This document shows, piece after piece, positions 18,138 through 26,867 of a DNA stretch of 64,000 bases (positions are counted from its first letter, which is position 1; every line of letters begins with the position of its first letter). This DNA is from CAWEFA01 sp963851385. Its GTDB lineage: Bacteria; Bacteroidota; Bacteroidia; Bacteroidales; DTGW01. The translations under genes and the position numbers were made by a program. A model generated the notes under the pieces. The model saw nothing but the letters and a program-made list of their open reading frames with translations, was not told the DNA's origin and did no database searches. The stretch lies in contig CAWKPE010000026.1 of the NCBI GenBank assembly GCA_963851385.1, positions 34,570 to 98,569 on the forward strand. The letters are read 5' to 3'.

Positions 18138-18944
18138 CTATTGTAACATTATTCCTGCAAGGAACCTTCCGGTATTTCCTTTATCGAAGCGTGAAGAATA
18201 AAACGTATCGTGATTGCAGCTTGTACAAAGGTCAGCAATTTCAATATTTTGTTCTTTAACGCCAATTTTCAGAAGTTGCATTTTATTAGCTTTCCATAGA
18301 TCAAGAATAAGCCGGTTATCTTTATGAGTAAAAACATTTGTATATTCTGGACTTAGTGACAAAAATTGTTGTTTAATTTCACCACCAACCTCATAACAAC
18401 ATGGACCAATTGAGGGACCAATGCATGCTATTATATCTTCTGAATTTGAATTAAATTCACGTATCATTTTTTCTACTGTAAGAAATGTAATTTCCTGTAA
18501 GATGCCGCGCCAACCTGCATGAATTGCTGCAACCACAGTGTTTACAGAATCTAATAAAAGGATAGGAACACAATCTGCCACCTGCACAACCAGGCAAATA
18601 TTTTTATTGGAAGTGATAATTGCATCGGTATTTTCAATTGCATTGTTGCGGGAATATGCTCCTGAGCCTTTTGCAGAAGTATTAACAACAGCTACGTTGG
18701 CACTATGTGTTTGATGCATGAAAACAAACCAATCCAAAGGGATTCCTAATGATTCAGATAGCGCATAACGGTTTTTCATTACTATATCTAGATCATCATT
18801 TGTGCCAAAACCCAGGTTTAGACCTTTGAATGGTTCGGGACTAAATCCGCCCTGCCTGCCGGTTATAAATTGTCTGACTTCATGGTAATGTTCAAGAATT
18901 TCAAATTTAAAATGAGTAATGTTTTTTGATTGATTGGAGTTCAT
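18138..18944 (-). CDS. pgeF: Peptidoglycan editing factor / multicopper polyphenol oxidase-like (YfiH family)
   Basis: 268 residues of the YfiH/PgeF family. These cytoplasmic enzymes hydrolyse misincorporated L-Ser-type muropeptide precursors and some show laccase or purine-nucleoside activity. The metal-site motifs are present: MHQTHSANV (~residue 80), VQVADCVPILLLD (~120), AAIHAGWRG (~140) and GPSIGPCCYEVGGE (~178). The C-terminal DLCTSCNHDTFYSSRFDKG and GRFLAGIM are typical. It is convergent with cysH, with only a few bases between the stop codons. It is a single-gene unit. Confidence 0.93.
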   Translation of the reverse strand: MNSNQSKNITHFKFEILEHYHEVRQFITGRQGGFSPEPFKGLNLGFGTNDDLDIVMKNRYALSESLGIPLDWFVFMHQTHSANVAVVNTSAKGSGAYSRNNAIENTDAIITSNKNICLVVQVADCVPILLLDSVNTVVAAIHAGWRGILQEITFLTVEKMIREFNSNSEDIIACIGPSIGPCCYEVGGEIKQQFLSLSPEYTNVFTHKDNRLILDLWKANKMQLLKIGVKEQNIEIADLCTSCNHDTFYSSRFDKGNTGRFLAGIMLQ

Positions 18945-19020
18945 GAGATTTTATTGAGTAAATTATATGTTTTTTATTTCAATCGATTATACGAATAGAA
19001 AATTTAATTTTTGTTTTAGA

Positions 19021-19050
19021 AGTCATATTGAGCGGAGTCGAAGTATGACT
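19021..19050. repeat. Single hairpin related to the paired hairpin repeats
   Basis: A 30-bp palindrome AGTCATA...TATGACT with a loop region containing GAGCGGAGTCGAAG. It has the same arms and TCGA centre as the GTCATACTTCGAC hairpins at 17268 and 63034, but here as a lone copy between pgeF and the methyltransferase gene. Confidence 0.65.
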
Positions 19051-19113
19051 TTTTCTTCGTTCAGCAGCACAAACAAAGATAGATGGCTCCATTCACACAA
19101 TTAGTTATTTTAA

Positions 19114-19122
19114 TATATTTGT
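19114..19122 (+). promoter_or_regulatory. Bacteroidota -7 promoter element
   Basis: TATATTTGT exactly fits TAnnTTTGY and lies 47 bp before the preferred ATG at 19169. A good -33 box is not obvious. Its position downstream of the hairpin repeat supports a separate promoter for the methyltransferase-like gene. Confidence 0.5.
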
Positions 19123-19168
19123 ACAAATATTGCAGTTTGATTTTAAAAGAAAAAATAATTTAATTATT

Positions 19169-19720
19169 ATGAGCGAAGTTATAGTATTCTGTGCAATAAG
19201 CATTCCTATTATTTATTTTTCAAAGCATGTATTAATGAATTTAAAATCGCATGGATTCTATCGTTTTTTTGGATGGGAATGCATTGCCTGGATATTTGCA
19301 AATAATTTTAAATATTGGTTTATTGATGTGTTTAGCTGGAATCAAATTCTTTCCTGGTTGTTTTTATTTTATGCATGTTATTTAGTTATTGCCGGAGTGA
19401 TACTTCTAAAAAATTTAGGTAAATCTGATAGAACACGGCAAGATAGCACACTTTATGCTTTCGAAAAGACTACCGAATTAGTTGAAACCGGGTTGTATAA
19501 ATTTATAAGACATCCTTTATATAGCTCTTTGATTTTTTTGTCCTGGGGAATATTTTTAAAAAACACAACTTCTTTAGAATTGCTTTTAGTTACTGTACTT
19601 TCTTGTATTTTATTGTTTATTACAGCGAAGCTTGATGAAAAGGAATGTTTAGGATATTTTGGCGATAAATACAAAGATTATATGAAAAGAAGCAAAATGT
19701 TTATTCCATATTTATTTTAA
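19169..19720 (+). CDS. ICMT/PEMT-like integral membrane methyltransferase
   Basis: 183 residues from ATG 19169; a TTG 39 bp earlier would add a basic leader, which I think is untranslated. Four to five membrane helices are visible (VIVFCAISIPIIYF; WLFLFYACYLVIAGVILL; SLIFLSWGIFL; LLLVTVLSCILLFI). The C-terminal half carries the isoprenylcysteine carboxyl methyltransferase/phospholipid methyltransferase pattern: ETGLYKFIRHPLYSS, then DEKECLGYFGDKYKDYMKR. These enzymes use S-adenosylmethionine to methylate a membrane-bound substrate, which I cannot name for this bacterial member. It is convergent with mnmA, 29 bp away. Confidence 0.75.
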   Translation: MSEVIVFCAISIPIIYFSKHVLMNLKSHGFYRFFGWECIAWIFANNFKYWFIDVFSWNQILSWLFLFYACYLVIAGVILLKNLGKSDRTRQDSTLYAFEKTTELVETGLYKFIRHPLYSSLIFLSWGIFLKNTTSLELLLVTVLSCILLFITAKLDEKECLGYFGDKYKDYMKRSKMFIPYLF

Positions 19721-19749
19721 AGCTTTTAAATAAACGCGTTTTTATTTCA

Positions 19750-20937
19750 TTACTTATGTATTACTCCCGATCCAACAAGTTCATCATCCATATACCAGGC
19801 AGCAAACTGTCCAGGAGTAATTCCTCTTTGTTTTTTATCGAAAAGTATAACCAGTCCATTATCCAGCTTGTACAGAGTTGCGTTTTGAAGTGGCTGCCGA
19901 TAACGAATCCTAACTTTGAATCGTTCTGTATCACTTGGTACAAGTGCCAAATCGGGTCTTATCCAATGAATTTGATTTTCCTGAATGTATAATGCTTTCC
20001 TAAACAGACCTGGATGATCTTCTCCTTGTCCTACATAAACAATGTTTTGCTCAACATCAGTAGCTATAACAAATAATGGTTTTTCTTTACCTCCAACTCT
20101 CAATCCTTTCCTTTGCCCTATTGTAAAAAAATGCGCACCATTATGATTACCAATAATCTTCCCCATACCCGGATAATAAAAAAAAGGTTCGGCTAATAAA
20201 AGTAAATCTTCTTCAGGATCAGTTAAATGTTGCGATTTATATAATTCCAAATTAGCGGGTATTTCAATAATATTGCCCTGTTGAGATTTTAGTTTTTGCT
20301 GGAGAAATTCAGGCAGGTTAACTTTTCCAACAAAACAGATTCCCTGGGAATCTTTTCTCTGTGCAGTTGCCAATCCAACAGAATCTGCAATTTTTCTTAC
20401 CTCAGGCTTTAAAAGGTTGCCAATAGGAAACAAAGCAGTGGATAATTGCTTTTGAGATAGCTGGCATAAGAAATAACTCTGATCTTTATTTTTATCAAGA
20501 CCGGCTAATAACCTGAAAATCTCTCCGGTTTCAGTAGATGTAATTTCTTTTCTTGTATAATGCCCGGTTGCAATATAATCTGCGCCATACTTAAGTGCAG
20601 CTTCATAAAAAAGGTCAAATTTAATTTCCCGGTTACAAAGTACATCAGGATTAGGAGTGCGGCCTTTTTCGTATTCAGAAAACATATAATCAACAACGCG
20701 TTTCCTGTACTGAACGCTTAAATCGACTGTATGAAAAGGAATGTCAATCTTGCGAGCTACCAATTCTGCAAACATCATATCATCTTTCCAGGGACAATCC
20801 CCATAGAGAGTACCGGTTTTATCATGCCAGTTGATCATGAAAAGTCCGACAACATCATAGCCTTCCTGCTTAAGAAGATAAGCCGCGACACTTGAGTCAA
20901 CCCCACCGGATAATCCAATAACTACACGTTTGTTCAC
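19750..20937 (-). CDS. mnmA: tRNA 2-thiouridine(34) synthase
   Basis: 395 residues of MnmA, which activates U34 of Glu, Gln and Lys tRNAs with ATP and inserts sulfur. The ATP-binding loop GLSGGVDSSVAAYLL is at residues 8-22, the catalytic cysteine is in NPDVLCNREIKFD (~102), and the second active-site cysteine is in QGICFVGK (~205). GHYTRK and the C-terminal barrel (FKVRIRYRQP, GITPGQFAAWY) complete the family pattern. The protein is slightly longer than the E. coli enzyme, as is common in this phylum. It is a single gene divergent from the Bat operon, with a 254-bp AT-rich gap. Confidence 0.97.
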   Translation of the reverse strand: MNKRVVIGLSGGVDSSVAAYLLKQEGYDVVGLFMINWHDKTGTLYGDCPWKDDMMFAELVARKIDIPFHTVDLSVQYRKRVVDYMFSEYEKGRTPNPDVLCNREIKFDLFYEAALKYGADYIATGHYTRKEITSTETGEIFRLLAGLDKNKDQSYFLCQLSQKQLSTALFPIGNLLKPEVRKIADSVGLATAQRKDSQGICFVGKVNLPEFLQQKLKSQQGNIIEIPANLELYKSQHLTDPEEDLLLLAEPFFYYPGMGKIIGNHNGAHFFTIGQRKGLRVGGKEKPLFVIATDVEQNIVYVGQGEDHPGLFRKALYIQENQIHWIRPDLALVPSDTERFKVRIRYRQPLQNATLYKLDNGLVILFDKKQRGITPGQFAAWYMDDELVGSGVIHK

Positions 20938-21156
20938 TCGAATATAGTTTAATTAGATTTTTAATTTTTGTTAAATTAATAGGAAATGTGTAAAAATACT
21001 ATAAAAATAAATTATTATATAATAGCCATTAATATCTTTGAATATGCTAATAATCAATTCAATGGTTAACATTTTTTAACTAAAAATAATTATCTAATAT
21101 TAGTTCCATGTGTTAAAAAAAGTCACTTTTGCAATATCATAAATAAGATAAAAAAT

Positions 21157-21165
21157 TAATTTCGC
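21157..21165 (+). promoter_or_regulatory. Possible -7 element of the Bat operon
   Basis: TAATTTCGC fits the looser TAnnTTYGY form and sits 27 bp before the moxR start codon. A TTTTG lies ~26 bp upstream (21127-21131), somewhat farther than the usual spacing. This is the only good candidate in the mnmA-moxR gap. Confidence 0.4.
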
Positions 21166-21191
21166 ACACTCAATTAAATAAATTTTAAATT

Positions 21192-22187
21192 ATGAGTTTT
21201 TCTGTAAACATTAAGGAAATAAATGAACGTATTCAACAAGAAAGTGCTTTTGTAGATATCCTCTCGATGGAAATCAACAAAGTTATTGTAGGGCAAAAAC
21301 ATTTGATAGAAAGTCTTATGATTGGCCTTTTATCTGACGGTCATATTTTACTTGAAGGAGTTCCTGGGTTAGCAAAAACGTTAGCGATTAATACTTTGGC
21401 TCAGGCAATTGATGCTAAATTCAGCCGTATTCAATTCACACCTGACTTACTTCCTGCTGATCTTATTGGTACTTTAATATACAGTCAGAAGAAAGAAGAA
21501 TTTGTTGTCAGACAGGGACCGGTTTTCGCTAATTTTGTATTAGCTGACGAAATCAATCGGTCACCGGCTAAAGTTCAAAGTGCTCTTCTGGAAGCCATGC
21601 AGGAAAAACAGGTTACAATAGGTTCTGAGTCTTATAAGCTACCTCAACCATTTTTAGTGCTGGCAACTCAGAATCCGATTGAACAGGAAGGTACGTATCC
21701 TTTGCCAGAAGCACAGATGGACAGGTTCATGCTGAAAGTTGTTATTTCTTATCCTCGTAAGGAAGAGGAGAGAATAGTCATAAGACAAAATCTTGGTCAT
21801 ACATTTCCGAAGGCCAGCCAAGTATTAAAGCCTGCCGATATTGTAAAGGCAAAAGACGCAGTTAAGGATGTTTATATGGACGAGAAAATTGAAAGATATA
21901 TTTTGGATATAGTATTTTCCACTCGTTTTCCGTCTGATTATAAATGTGAGAAGTTTGTACCTATGATATCTTATGGAAGTTCACCACGTGCAAGTATTAA
22001 TCTTGCTTTAGCGTCCAAAGCTTATGCATTTATTAAGAGGCGTGGGTATGTAATTCCTGAGGATGTGCGTGCTGTTTGTCACGATGTAATGCGTCACAGG
22101 ATAGGTTTAACCTATGAGGCTGAAGCTGAAAATATTTCAACCGAAGATATTATTACTGAAATATTGAACACGGTAGAAGTTCCTTAG
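21192..22187 (+). CDS. moxR: MoxR-family AAA+ ATPase
   Basis: 331 residues. The Walker A is EGVPGLAKT (~residue 56), Walker B is FVLADEINRSPAKVQ (~residue 118), sensor ATQNPIEQEGTYPLPEAQMDRF (~160), and SYGSSPRASINLALASKA is near residue 262. MoxR ATPases act as chaperones that load cofactors or assemble partners carrying VWA (metal-ion adhesion) domains. Here the partners are the DUF58, BatA and BatB proteins encoded downstream. It is the first gene of the Bat operon. Confidence 0.96.
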   Translation: MSFSVNIKEINERIQQESAFVDILSMEINKVIVGQKHLIESLMIGLLSDGHILLEGVPGLAKTLAINTLAQAIDAKFSRIQFTPDLLPADLIGTLIYSQKKEEFVVRQGPVFANFVLADEINRSPAKVQSALLEAMQEKQVTIGSESYKLPQPFLVLATQNPIEQEGTYPLPEAQMDRFMLKVVISYPRKEEERIVIRQNLGHTFPKASQVLKPADIVKAKDAVKDVYMDEKIERYILDIVFSTRFPSDYKCEKFVPMISYGSSPRASINLALASKAYAFIKRRGYVIPEDVRAVCHDVMRHRIGLTYEAEAENISTEDIITEILNTVEVP

Positions 22188-22264
22188 GATAGTTGTTGAT
22201 TATTCTGTCGATATAAGTTTAAGCTAAAACATGTAATTAGAACGAATAGGTATTTATTTTAAAA

Positions 22265-22672
22265 ATGAACTTTACATTTCTATTCATCGGTTTATCTTTT
22301 TTTATTGCTCAATCTGAAACAACCAATTATATTGGTATGTCAAAAGATGAGATAATAAAGGAAATGAACGAGAAAAACCCTGGTTTCGATCTCGATGAAG
22401 GAGCTGTAAATAATACATACAAGTATTTAAAGTTTGTTGATAAGAATAATGAAGAAACCTGGCTGTTTTTCCTTTCTGAAGAGAATATTTGCACTCATAC
22501 AAAACTCATGAGCGACTATTCAAATTTGCAAATAAGGAAAGATGAATTTGATAAATCTTATAAACCGGCCGGAGAGAATAAATGGATATTCATCAATAAA
22601 GGGATCGTATATATTGTTGAATTAAAAAAAGAAGAATGGTTTTTTACAGTTATCATCAAAAAGAAAGATTGA
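22265..22672 (+). CDS. Small secreted protein of unknown function inside the Bat operon
   Basis: 135 residues with a probable signal peptide (MNFTFLFIGLSFFIAQS). The mature part starts TNYIGMSKDEIIKEMNEKNP, a helix that recalls the first motif of small SmpA/OmlA-like envelope proteins, then alternating short strands to a C-terminal WFFTVIIKKKD. I do not recognise the family with confidence. It lies 77 bp after moxR and 6 bp before the DUF58 gene, an unusual insertion in the common moxR-DUF58 order. A periplasmic role alongside the Bat proteins is inferred from position only. Confidence 0.65.
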   Translation: MNFTFLFIGLSFFIAQSETTNYIGMSKDEIIKEMNEKNPGFDLDEGAVNNTYKYLKFVDKNNEETWLFFLSEENICTHTKLMSDYSNLQIRKDEFDKSYKPAGENKWIFINKGIVYIVELKKEEWFFTVIIKKKD

Positions 22673-22678
22673 TCTATT

Positions 22679-23560
22679 GTGGAAGCTACAGAGCTATTAA
22701 AACGAGTTAGAAAAATTGAGATTAAATCGCGAAAGTTGACTAAGAATATTTTCGCGGGGGAATATCATAGTGCATTTAAAGGAAAAGGTATGGCTTTTTC
22801 TGAAGTTCGCGAATATCAATACGGCGATGATATCAGAACTATTGACTGGAATGTTACTGCAAGATTTAATCATCCATATATTAAAGTATTTGAAGAAGAA
22901 CGAGAACTTACCGTTATGTTGCTTGTTGATGTAAGTGGCTCAAGGTACTTTGGAACCCAGAAAGAGCTTAAAATGTCATTAATTGCTGAAGTATCTGCGG
23001 TTATGGCTTTTTCTGCCATACAGAATAATGACAAGATAGGAATGATCATGTTCAGTGATGTGATTGAAAAATTTATTCCACCACAAAAAGGTCGCCAACA
23101 TACTCTTAGAATTATTAGGGAACTATTGGAGTATAATCCTAAACACCAAAACACAAATATTTCTGAGGCACTTAGGTATCTCACTAATGCCATAAAGAAA
23201 AAATGTATTGCTTTTGTTATTTCCGACTTTTTTGATTTTTCTGCAAATGGCAAATTTAATTTTCAGGATGCATTAAAAATTGCAAATCGCAAACATGATG
23301 TTGTTGCTTTACAGATAACGGACAAACGAGAATCCGTTTTACCTTCAGTTGGTCTTATTAAACTTAAAGATTCAGAATCAGATAATGAAATATGGATAGA
23401 TACTTCTAACAGGGATTTAAGACAACAATATTCGGAATGGTGGATGCAGTTTCAGGATAATTTGAATGGATTGCTTTCGAAATGTAAAGTTGATTCTGCA
23501 ATACTCAATACAGGTGAAGATTTTGTAAAGCCACTAATGAAGATGTTTGAGCAGAGGTAA
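22679..23560 (+). CDS. DUF58 protein with VWA-like domain (Bat operon)
   Basis: 293 residues from a GTG. The DUF58 signature GMAFSEVREYQYGDDIRTID (residues 38-57), continuing WNVTARFNHPYIKVFEEERE, is intact. A VWA-like fold follows with the metal-site residues LLVDVSGSRYFG (~residue 82) and VISDFFDFS (~180). These cytoplasmic proteins are encoded beside MoxR ATPases, which are thought to act on them. It begins 6 bp after the small secreted gene, and the next gene follows after 32 bp, so it is part of the same transcript. Confidence 0.92.
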   Translation: MEATELLKRVRKIEIKSRKLTKNIFAGEYHSAFKGKGMAFSEVREYQYGDDIRTIDWNVTARFNHPYIKVFEEERELTVMLLVDVSGSRYFGTQKELKMSLIAEVSAVMAFSAIQNNDKIGMIMFSDVIEKFIPPQKGRQHTLRIIRELLEYNPKHQNTNISEALRYLTNAIKKKCIAFVISDFFDFSANGKFNFQDALKIANRKHDVVALQITDKRESVLPSVGLIKLKDSESDNEIWIDTSNRDLRQQYSEWWMQFQDNLNGLLSKCKVDSAILNTGEDFVKPLMKMFEQR

Positions 23561-23592
23561 ATAAGTTCAAAGTTTCAAAATTGTTTTAAAGA

Positions 23593-24621
23593 ATGGAAAT
23601 CAAGAATAGTTTAATTGCAAATAATAAACTTACAAGTATTAAGCTGCAATTTGTTTTAGCGTTTTTGTTTCAATTGGTTTTTTCAGCAAATACGATTGCA
23701 CAGGGAATTGAGATAAAAGCTGATTTCGATACATCTGCAATTCTTATAGGTGATCAGATACATTTGAATATTCTTATTGATCAACCCCAGGATGCAAAAA
23801 TTATTTTTCCTGTTCTAACAGATTCTTTAGTCAGCAAAGTGGAAATAATATCTGCTTCTAAAACTGATACAAATATCATTGGTAATGGAAGACTGAAGTT
23901 AATTAAGAGGTATTTGATTACAAGCTTTGACAGTGGAGTATATCAGGTACCGCCATTAAAATTTGCTTTTCAAATAGGTTCGAACCATGACTCGTTATCA
24001 ACTATGCCATTGGTATTGGTAGTGAATACTCTTCCCATTAAAGACTCGAAAAAGATTTTTGATATTAAACAACTTATAAAAGTACCTTTTACTTTTGATG
24101 AAATTTTACCTTATGTAGTTATTGTTTTGGGATTATTATTAATTATTGCTCTTGTTACTTATATAATCATTAGAATTCGCCAGAACAAACCCATTTTTTT
24201 CATGCAAAAACCTCCTGAACCTCCACATTTAAAAGCATTTCGTGAACTTGAAAAATTAAAAAGTGAAAAACTTTGGCAACAAGGTCTGGTAAAACAATAT
24301 TATACAAATCTTACTGATATCGTCAGGATATATATTGAAGGCAGGTTCAACGTAATGGCATTGGAAAGTACATCTGAGGAAATTATTGATGCACTTAAAG
24401 GTATTGAAAATATAACGGATGAAATTTTAAATGAATTAAAAAGACTTTTAGTATTGGCCGACCTTGTTAAATTCGCTAAAGGAGATCCACTTCCTGATGA
24501 GAATGATAATTCGTGGAAAATAGCCTATGATTTTGTATTGAAAACTTTAAAGAAACCTGAAGAAGAAATTGAACAAGTTAATGCAAATGCTGAAAAGGAA
24601 ATAGTGAACGAGAATTTGTAA
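23593..24621 (+). CDS. Bat-operon membrane-anchored protein (BatD-like N-terminal region, single helix)
   Basis: 342 residues. A late signal sequence (FVLAFLFQLVFSANTIAQG, ~21-38) is followed by a periplasmic beta domain with IEIKADFDTSAILIGDQI, then one membrane helix (ILPYVVIVLGLLLIIALVTYIIIRI, ~171-195). A cytoplasmic helical domain has HLKAFRELEKLKSEKLWQQG and KQYYTNLTDIVRIYIEGRF. Proteins of this build stand between the DUF58 and batA genes in Bacteroidota. The cytoplasmic part resembles the tail of BatD. The function is not established; it probably joins the Bat membrane complex. Confidence 0.8.
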   Translation: MEIKNSLIANNKLTSIKLQFVLAFLFQLVFSANTIAQGIEIKADFDTSAILIGDQIHLNILIDQPQDAKIIFPVLTDSLVSKVEIISASKTDTNIIGNGRLKLIKRYLITSFDSGVYQVPPLKFAFQIGSNHDSLSTMPLVLVVNTLPIKDSKKIFDIKQLIKVPFTFDEILPYVVIVLGLLLIIALVTYIIIRIRQNKPIFFMQKPPEPPHLKAFRELEKLKSEKLWQQGLVKQYYTNLTDIVRIYIEGRFNVMALESTSEEIIDALKGIENITDEILNELKRLLVLADLVKFAKGDPLPDENDNSWKIAYDFVLKTLKKPEEEIEQVNANAEKEIVNENL

Positions 24622-24644
24622 GGAAAATGGAAATAAAATGTAAA

Positions 24645-24707
24645 ATACAAGATACAAGATACAAGATATAGGATAAAGCCTAAAGCCTAAAGCCTAAAGC
24701 CTAAAGC
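24645..24707. repeat. Two short tandem repeats between Bat genes
   Basis: ATACAAG occurs three times in a row (24645-24665), followed by AAAGCCT four times and a partial fifth copy (24675-24707). They sit in the 158-bp gap before batA, the widest gap of the operon. Such heptamers can change copy number by slippage, but lying outside coding sequence they would affect only spacing or RNA structure. Confidence 0.85.
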
Positions 24708-24779
24708 TATATATTAAAAGACGGAATACAATAGATTTAAATAAAAGAAGTTGAAAAGGCATAAATTCTAAGTTAAGAG

Positions 24780-25772
24780 ATGAATCATATAGAATTTGCA
24801 AATCCCGGAATGTTGTTTTTGTTGTTACTGATAATACCGATAATAATATGGTATGTATTGAAATTAAAAACATTCAATGCGGCAATTACTTTTTCAAATT
24901 TTCATGCTTTTGATCATGTAAAACAATCATATAAGAATGTACTCAGACATATATTGTTTGCACTGCGAATTTTAGCAATGGCAATAATTATTATTGTTTT
25001 GGCGAGGCCACAATCTACAAATAAACTTAAAAATGCAACTTCTGAAGGAATTGATATTGTTATAGCTCTTGACATTTCAGGTAGTATGTTGGCTGAAGAT
25101 TTTACACCAAATCGCATCGAAGCAGCAAAGAATGTCGCATCAGAATTCATTAATGGACGTCCGGATGATAGGATTGGACTGGTCATATTTTCATCCGAAA
25201 GTTTTACACAATGTCCTTTAACAACGGATCATGCTGCATTACTTAACCTTTTCAGGGGAGTTAAGCAGGGAATGATTGAAGATGGAACTGCCATTGGTTT
25301 AGGATTGGCAACTGCAATAAACAGGTTAAATGGCAGCAAAGCAGTCAGTAAAGTTGTAATTCTGCTTACCGATGGTGTTAACAATGCAGGTTCTATTTCA
25401 CCTTTAACTGCTGCAGAAATCGCAAAAGTATATGGTATACGAGTGTATACCATTGGTATTGGAACTAACGGTGTGGCACCATATCCGGTACAAACTCCAC
25501 TTGGAATTCAATACCAGGATATGGAAGTGGAAATTGATGAACCTATGCTTAAGCAAATAGCTCAAATGACACATGGCCAATATTTCAGAGCTACCAACAC
25601 TCAGGCATTAAGAGAAATTTATGGGGAGATTGATCATATGGAAAAGTCAAGAATAGAAGTTCATGAATTTAAAAAATTCAATGATGAATTTTTTATTTAT
25701 GGTCTTGTTGTGTTGATTTTACTTGTCGTTGAAGTTGTTATGCGTAATACACTATTAAAGACAATTCCATAG
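24780..25772 (+). CDS. batA: BatA, VWA-domain membrane protein
   Basis: 330 residues. Two N-terminal membrane helices (MLFLLLLIIPIIIWYVL; ILAMAIIIIVLARPQ) are followed by a VWA domain with a complete metal-adhesion site, DISGS at 98-102, TTDHA (~148) and the TDGVNNAG loop (~200). A C-terminal helix is FIYGLVVLILLVVEVVM. BatA is part of the aerotolerance complex first described in Bacteroides fragilis, with its VWA domain facing the periplasm. It is paired with the similar BatB 55 bp downstream. Confidence 0.95.
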   Translation: MNHIEFANPGMLFLLLLIIPIIIWYVLKLKTFNAAITFSNFHAFDHVKQSYKNVLRHILFALRILAMAIIIIVLARPQSTNKLKNATSEGIDIVIALDISGSMLAEDFTPNRIEAAKNVASEFINGRPDDRIGLVIFSSESFTQCPLTTDHAALLNLFRGVKQGMIEDGTAIGLGLATAINRLNGSKAVSKVVILLTDGVNNAGSISPLTAAEIAKVYGIRVYTIGIGTNGVAPYPVQTPLGIQYQDMEVEIDEPMLKQIAQMTHGQYFRATNTQALREIYGEIDHMEKSRIEVHEFKKFNDEFFIYGLVVLILLVVEVVMRNTLLKTIP

Positions 25773-25827
25773 AATACCAAAATATAGTCTTTTAAAAAAG
25801 TGAAATAGAAGAATTGATAAATAAATT

Positions 25828-26862
25828 ATGTTACGTTTTGCTAATCCATATGTGCTTTATTGTTTATTGGTTTTACCATTATTAATATTTGTATTTCATC
25901 TTACCAGGGGGTTGAAAAAGAATGATATTGCTGAGTTTGGTGATTCATCTCTTATGCAATTGCTTATGCCAGATGCATCATCAAGCAGACCTATCTGGAA
26001 GTTCTATATTTATCTTACAGCTTTAGCCTTAATAATTTTGGGTCTGGCGCGTCCTCAAACCGGCTCAAAATTGCAGCAGGTTAAGCGTAAAGGAATTGAA
26101 ATTATGATTGCACTCGATGTATCAAACAGTATGAATGCAGAAGATATTCAACCCAGCAGGTTAATCAGGGCAAAGCAGGTTCTGGCAAAATTAGTCGACA
26201 GATTAAGTGATGACAAAATAGGTCTTATAGTTTTTGCAGGTGATGCATACACTCAGGTTCCAATTACAACGGATTATGTTTCAGTTAAAATGTTTCTTTC
26301 AAATATAACTACGGGTTTGGTTCCGGTACAAGGTACTGACATTCAAAAAGCGATAGAACTGGCTTCTGCTTCTTTTCCCGCAAATAGCGATTTGCAGAAA
26401 GTTATAATCATTATTACCGATGGCGAAAATCTTGAAGGTACTCCAGAAGAATCAGCCAGGCTTGCAAATGAAAAAGGAATTTTAATTTATACTCTTGGCA
26501 TGGGAACACCTGAAGGAGCGCCTATTCCAGTAGGTGCTGAAAATTCCAATGATTACAAAAAGGATAAATCAGGTAATACCGTTGTGAGTAAATTGGATGA
26601 AGCAACTTTGCAAAAAATTGCTATTGCCGGAGGAGGCGAGTATATACCGGCTAATAACACACAGGCTGGTTTGAACAAACTTTTTGAAAAAGTTGAAAAG
26701 CTTAACAAGAAGGAGTATGAAGCAAAAATTTATTCTGAATATAATGAGCAATTTCAATATTTTTTCGGATTTGCATTGATTTTGTTATTAATAGAATTTT
26801 TTATTGTAGAAAAGAAAAGTAAGTGGCTGAACAGTCTCAAAATATTTGAAATTAAGAAATAA
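25828..26862 (+). CDS. batB: BatB, VWA-domain membrane protein
   Basis: 344 residues, the same build as BatA: helix YVLYCLLVLPLLIFVFHL, helix IYLTALALIILGLARPQ, and a VWA domain with DVSNS at 97-101, TTDYVSVK and IITDGENLEG. It ends with a helix QYFFGFALILLLIEFFIV and a basic tail. BatB proteins interact with the TPR protein BatC, which is encoded 5 bp downstream. The metal site is intact. Confidence 0.95.
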   Translation: MLRFANPYVLYCLLVLPLLIFVFHLTRGLKKNDIAEFGDSSLMQLLMPDASSSRPIWKFYIYLTALALIILGLARPQTGSKLQQVKRKGIEIMIALDVSNSMNAEDIQPSRLIRAKQVLAKLVDRLSDDKIGLIVFAGDAYTQVPITTDYVSVKMFLSNITTGLVPVQGTDIQKAIELASASFPANSDLQKVIIIITDGENLEGTPEESARLANEKGILIYTLGMGTPEGAPIPVGAENSNDYKKDKSGNTVVSKLDEATLQKIAIAGGGEYIPANNTQAGLNKLFEKVEKLNKKEYEAKIYSEYNEQFQYFFGFALILLLIEFFIVEKKSKWLNSLKIFEIKK

Positions 26863-26867
26863 TAGAA

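Noticed and set aside
20938..21191. Possible regulatory RNA in the mnmA-moxR gap
   Set aside because: AT-rich with no stable stem or known riboswitch pattern; only a promoter-like motif is visible.
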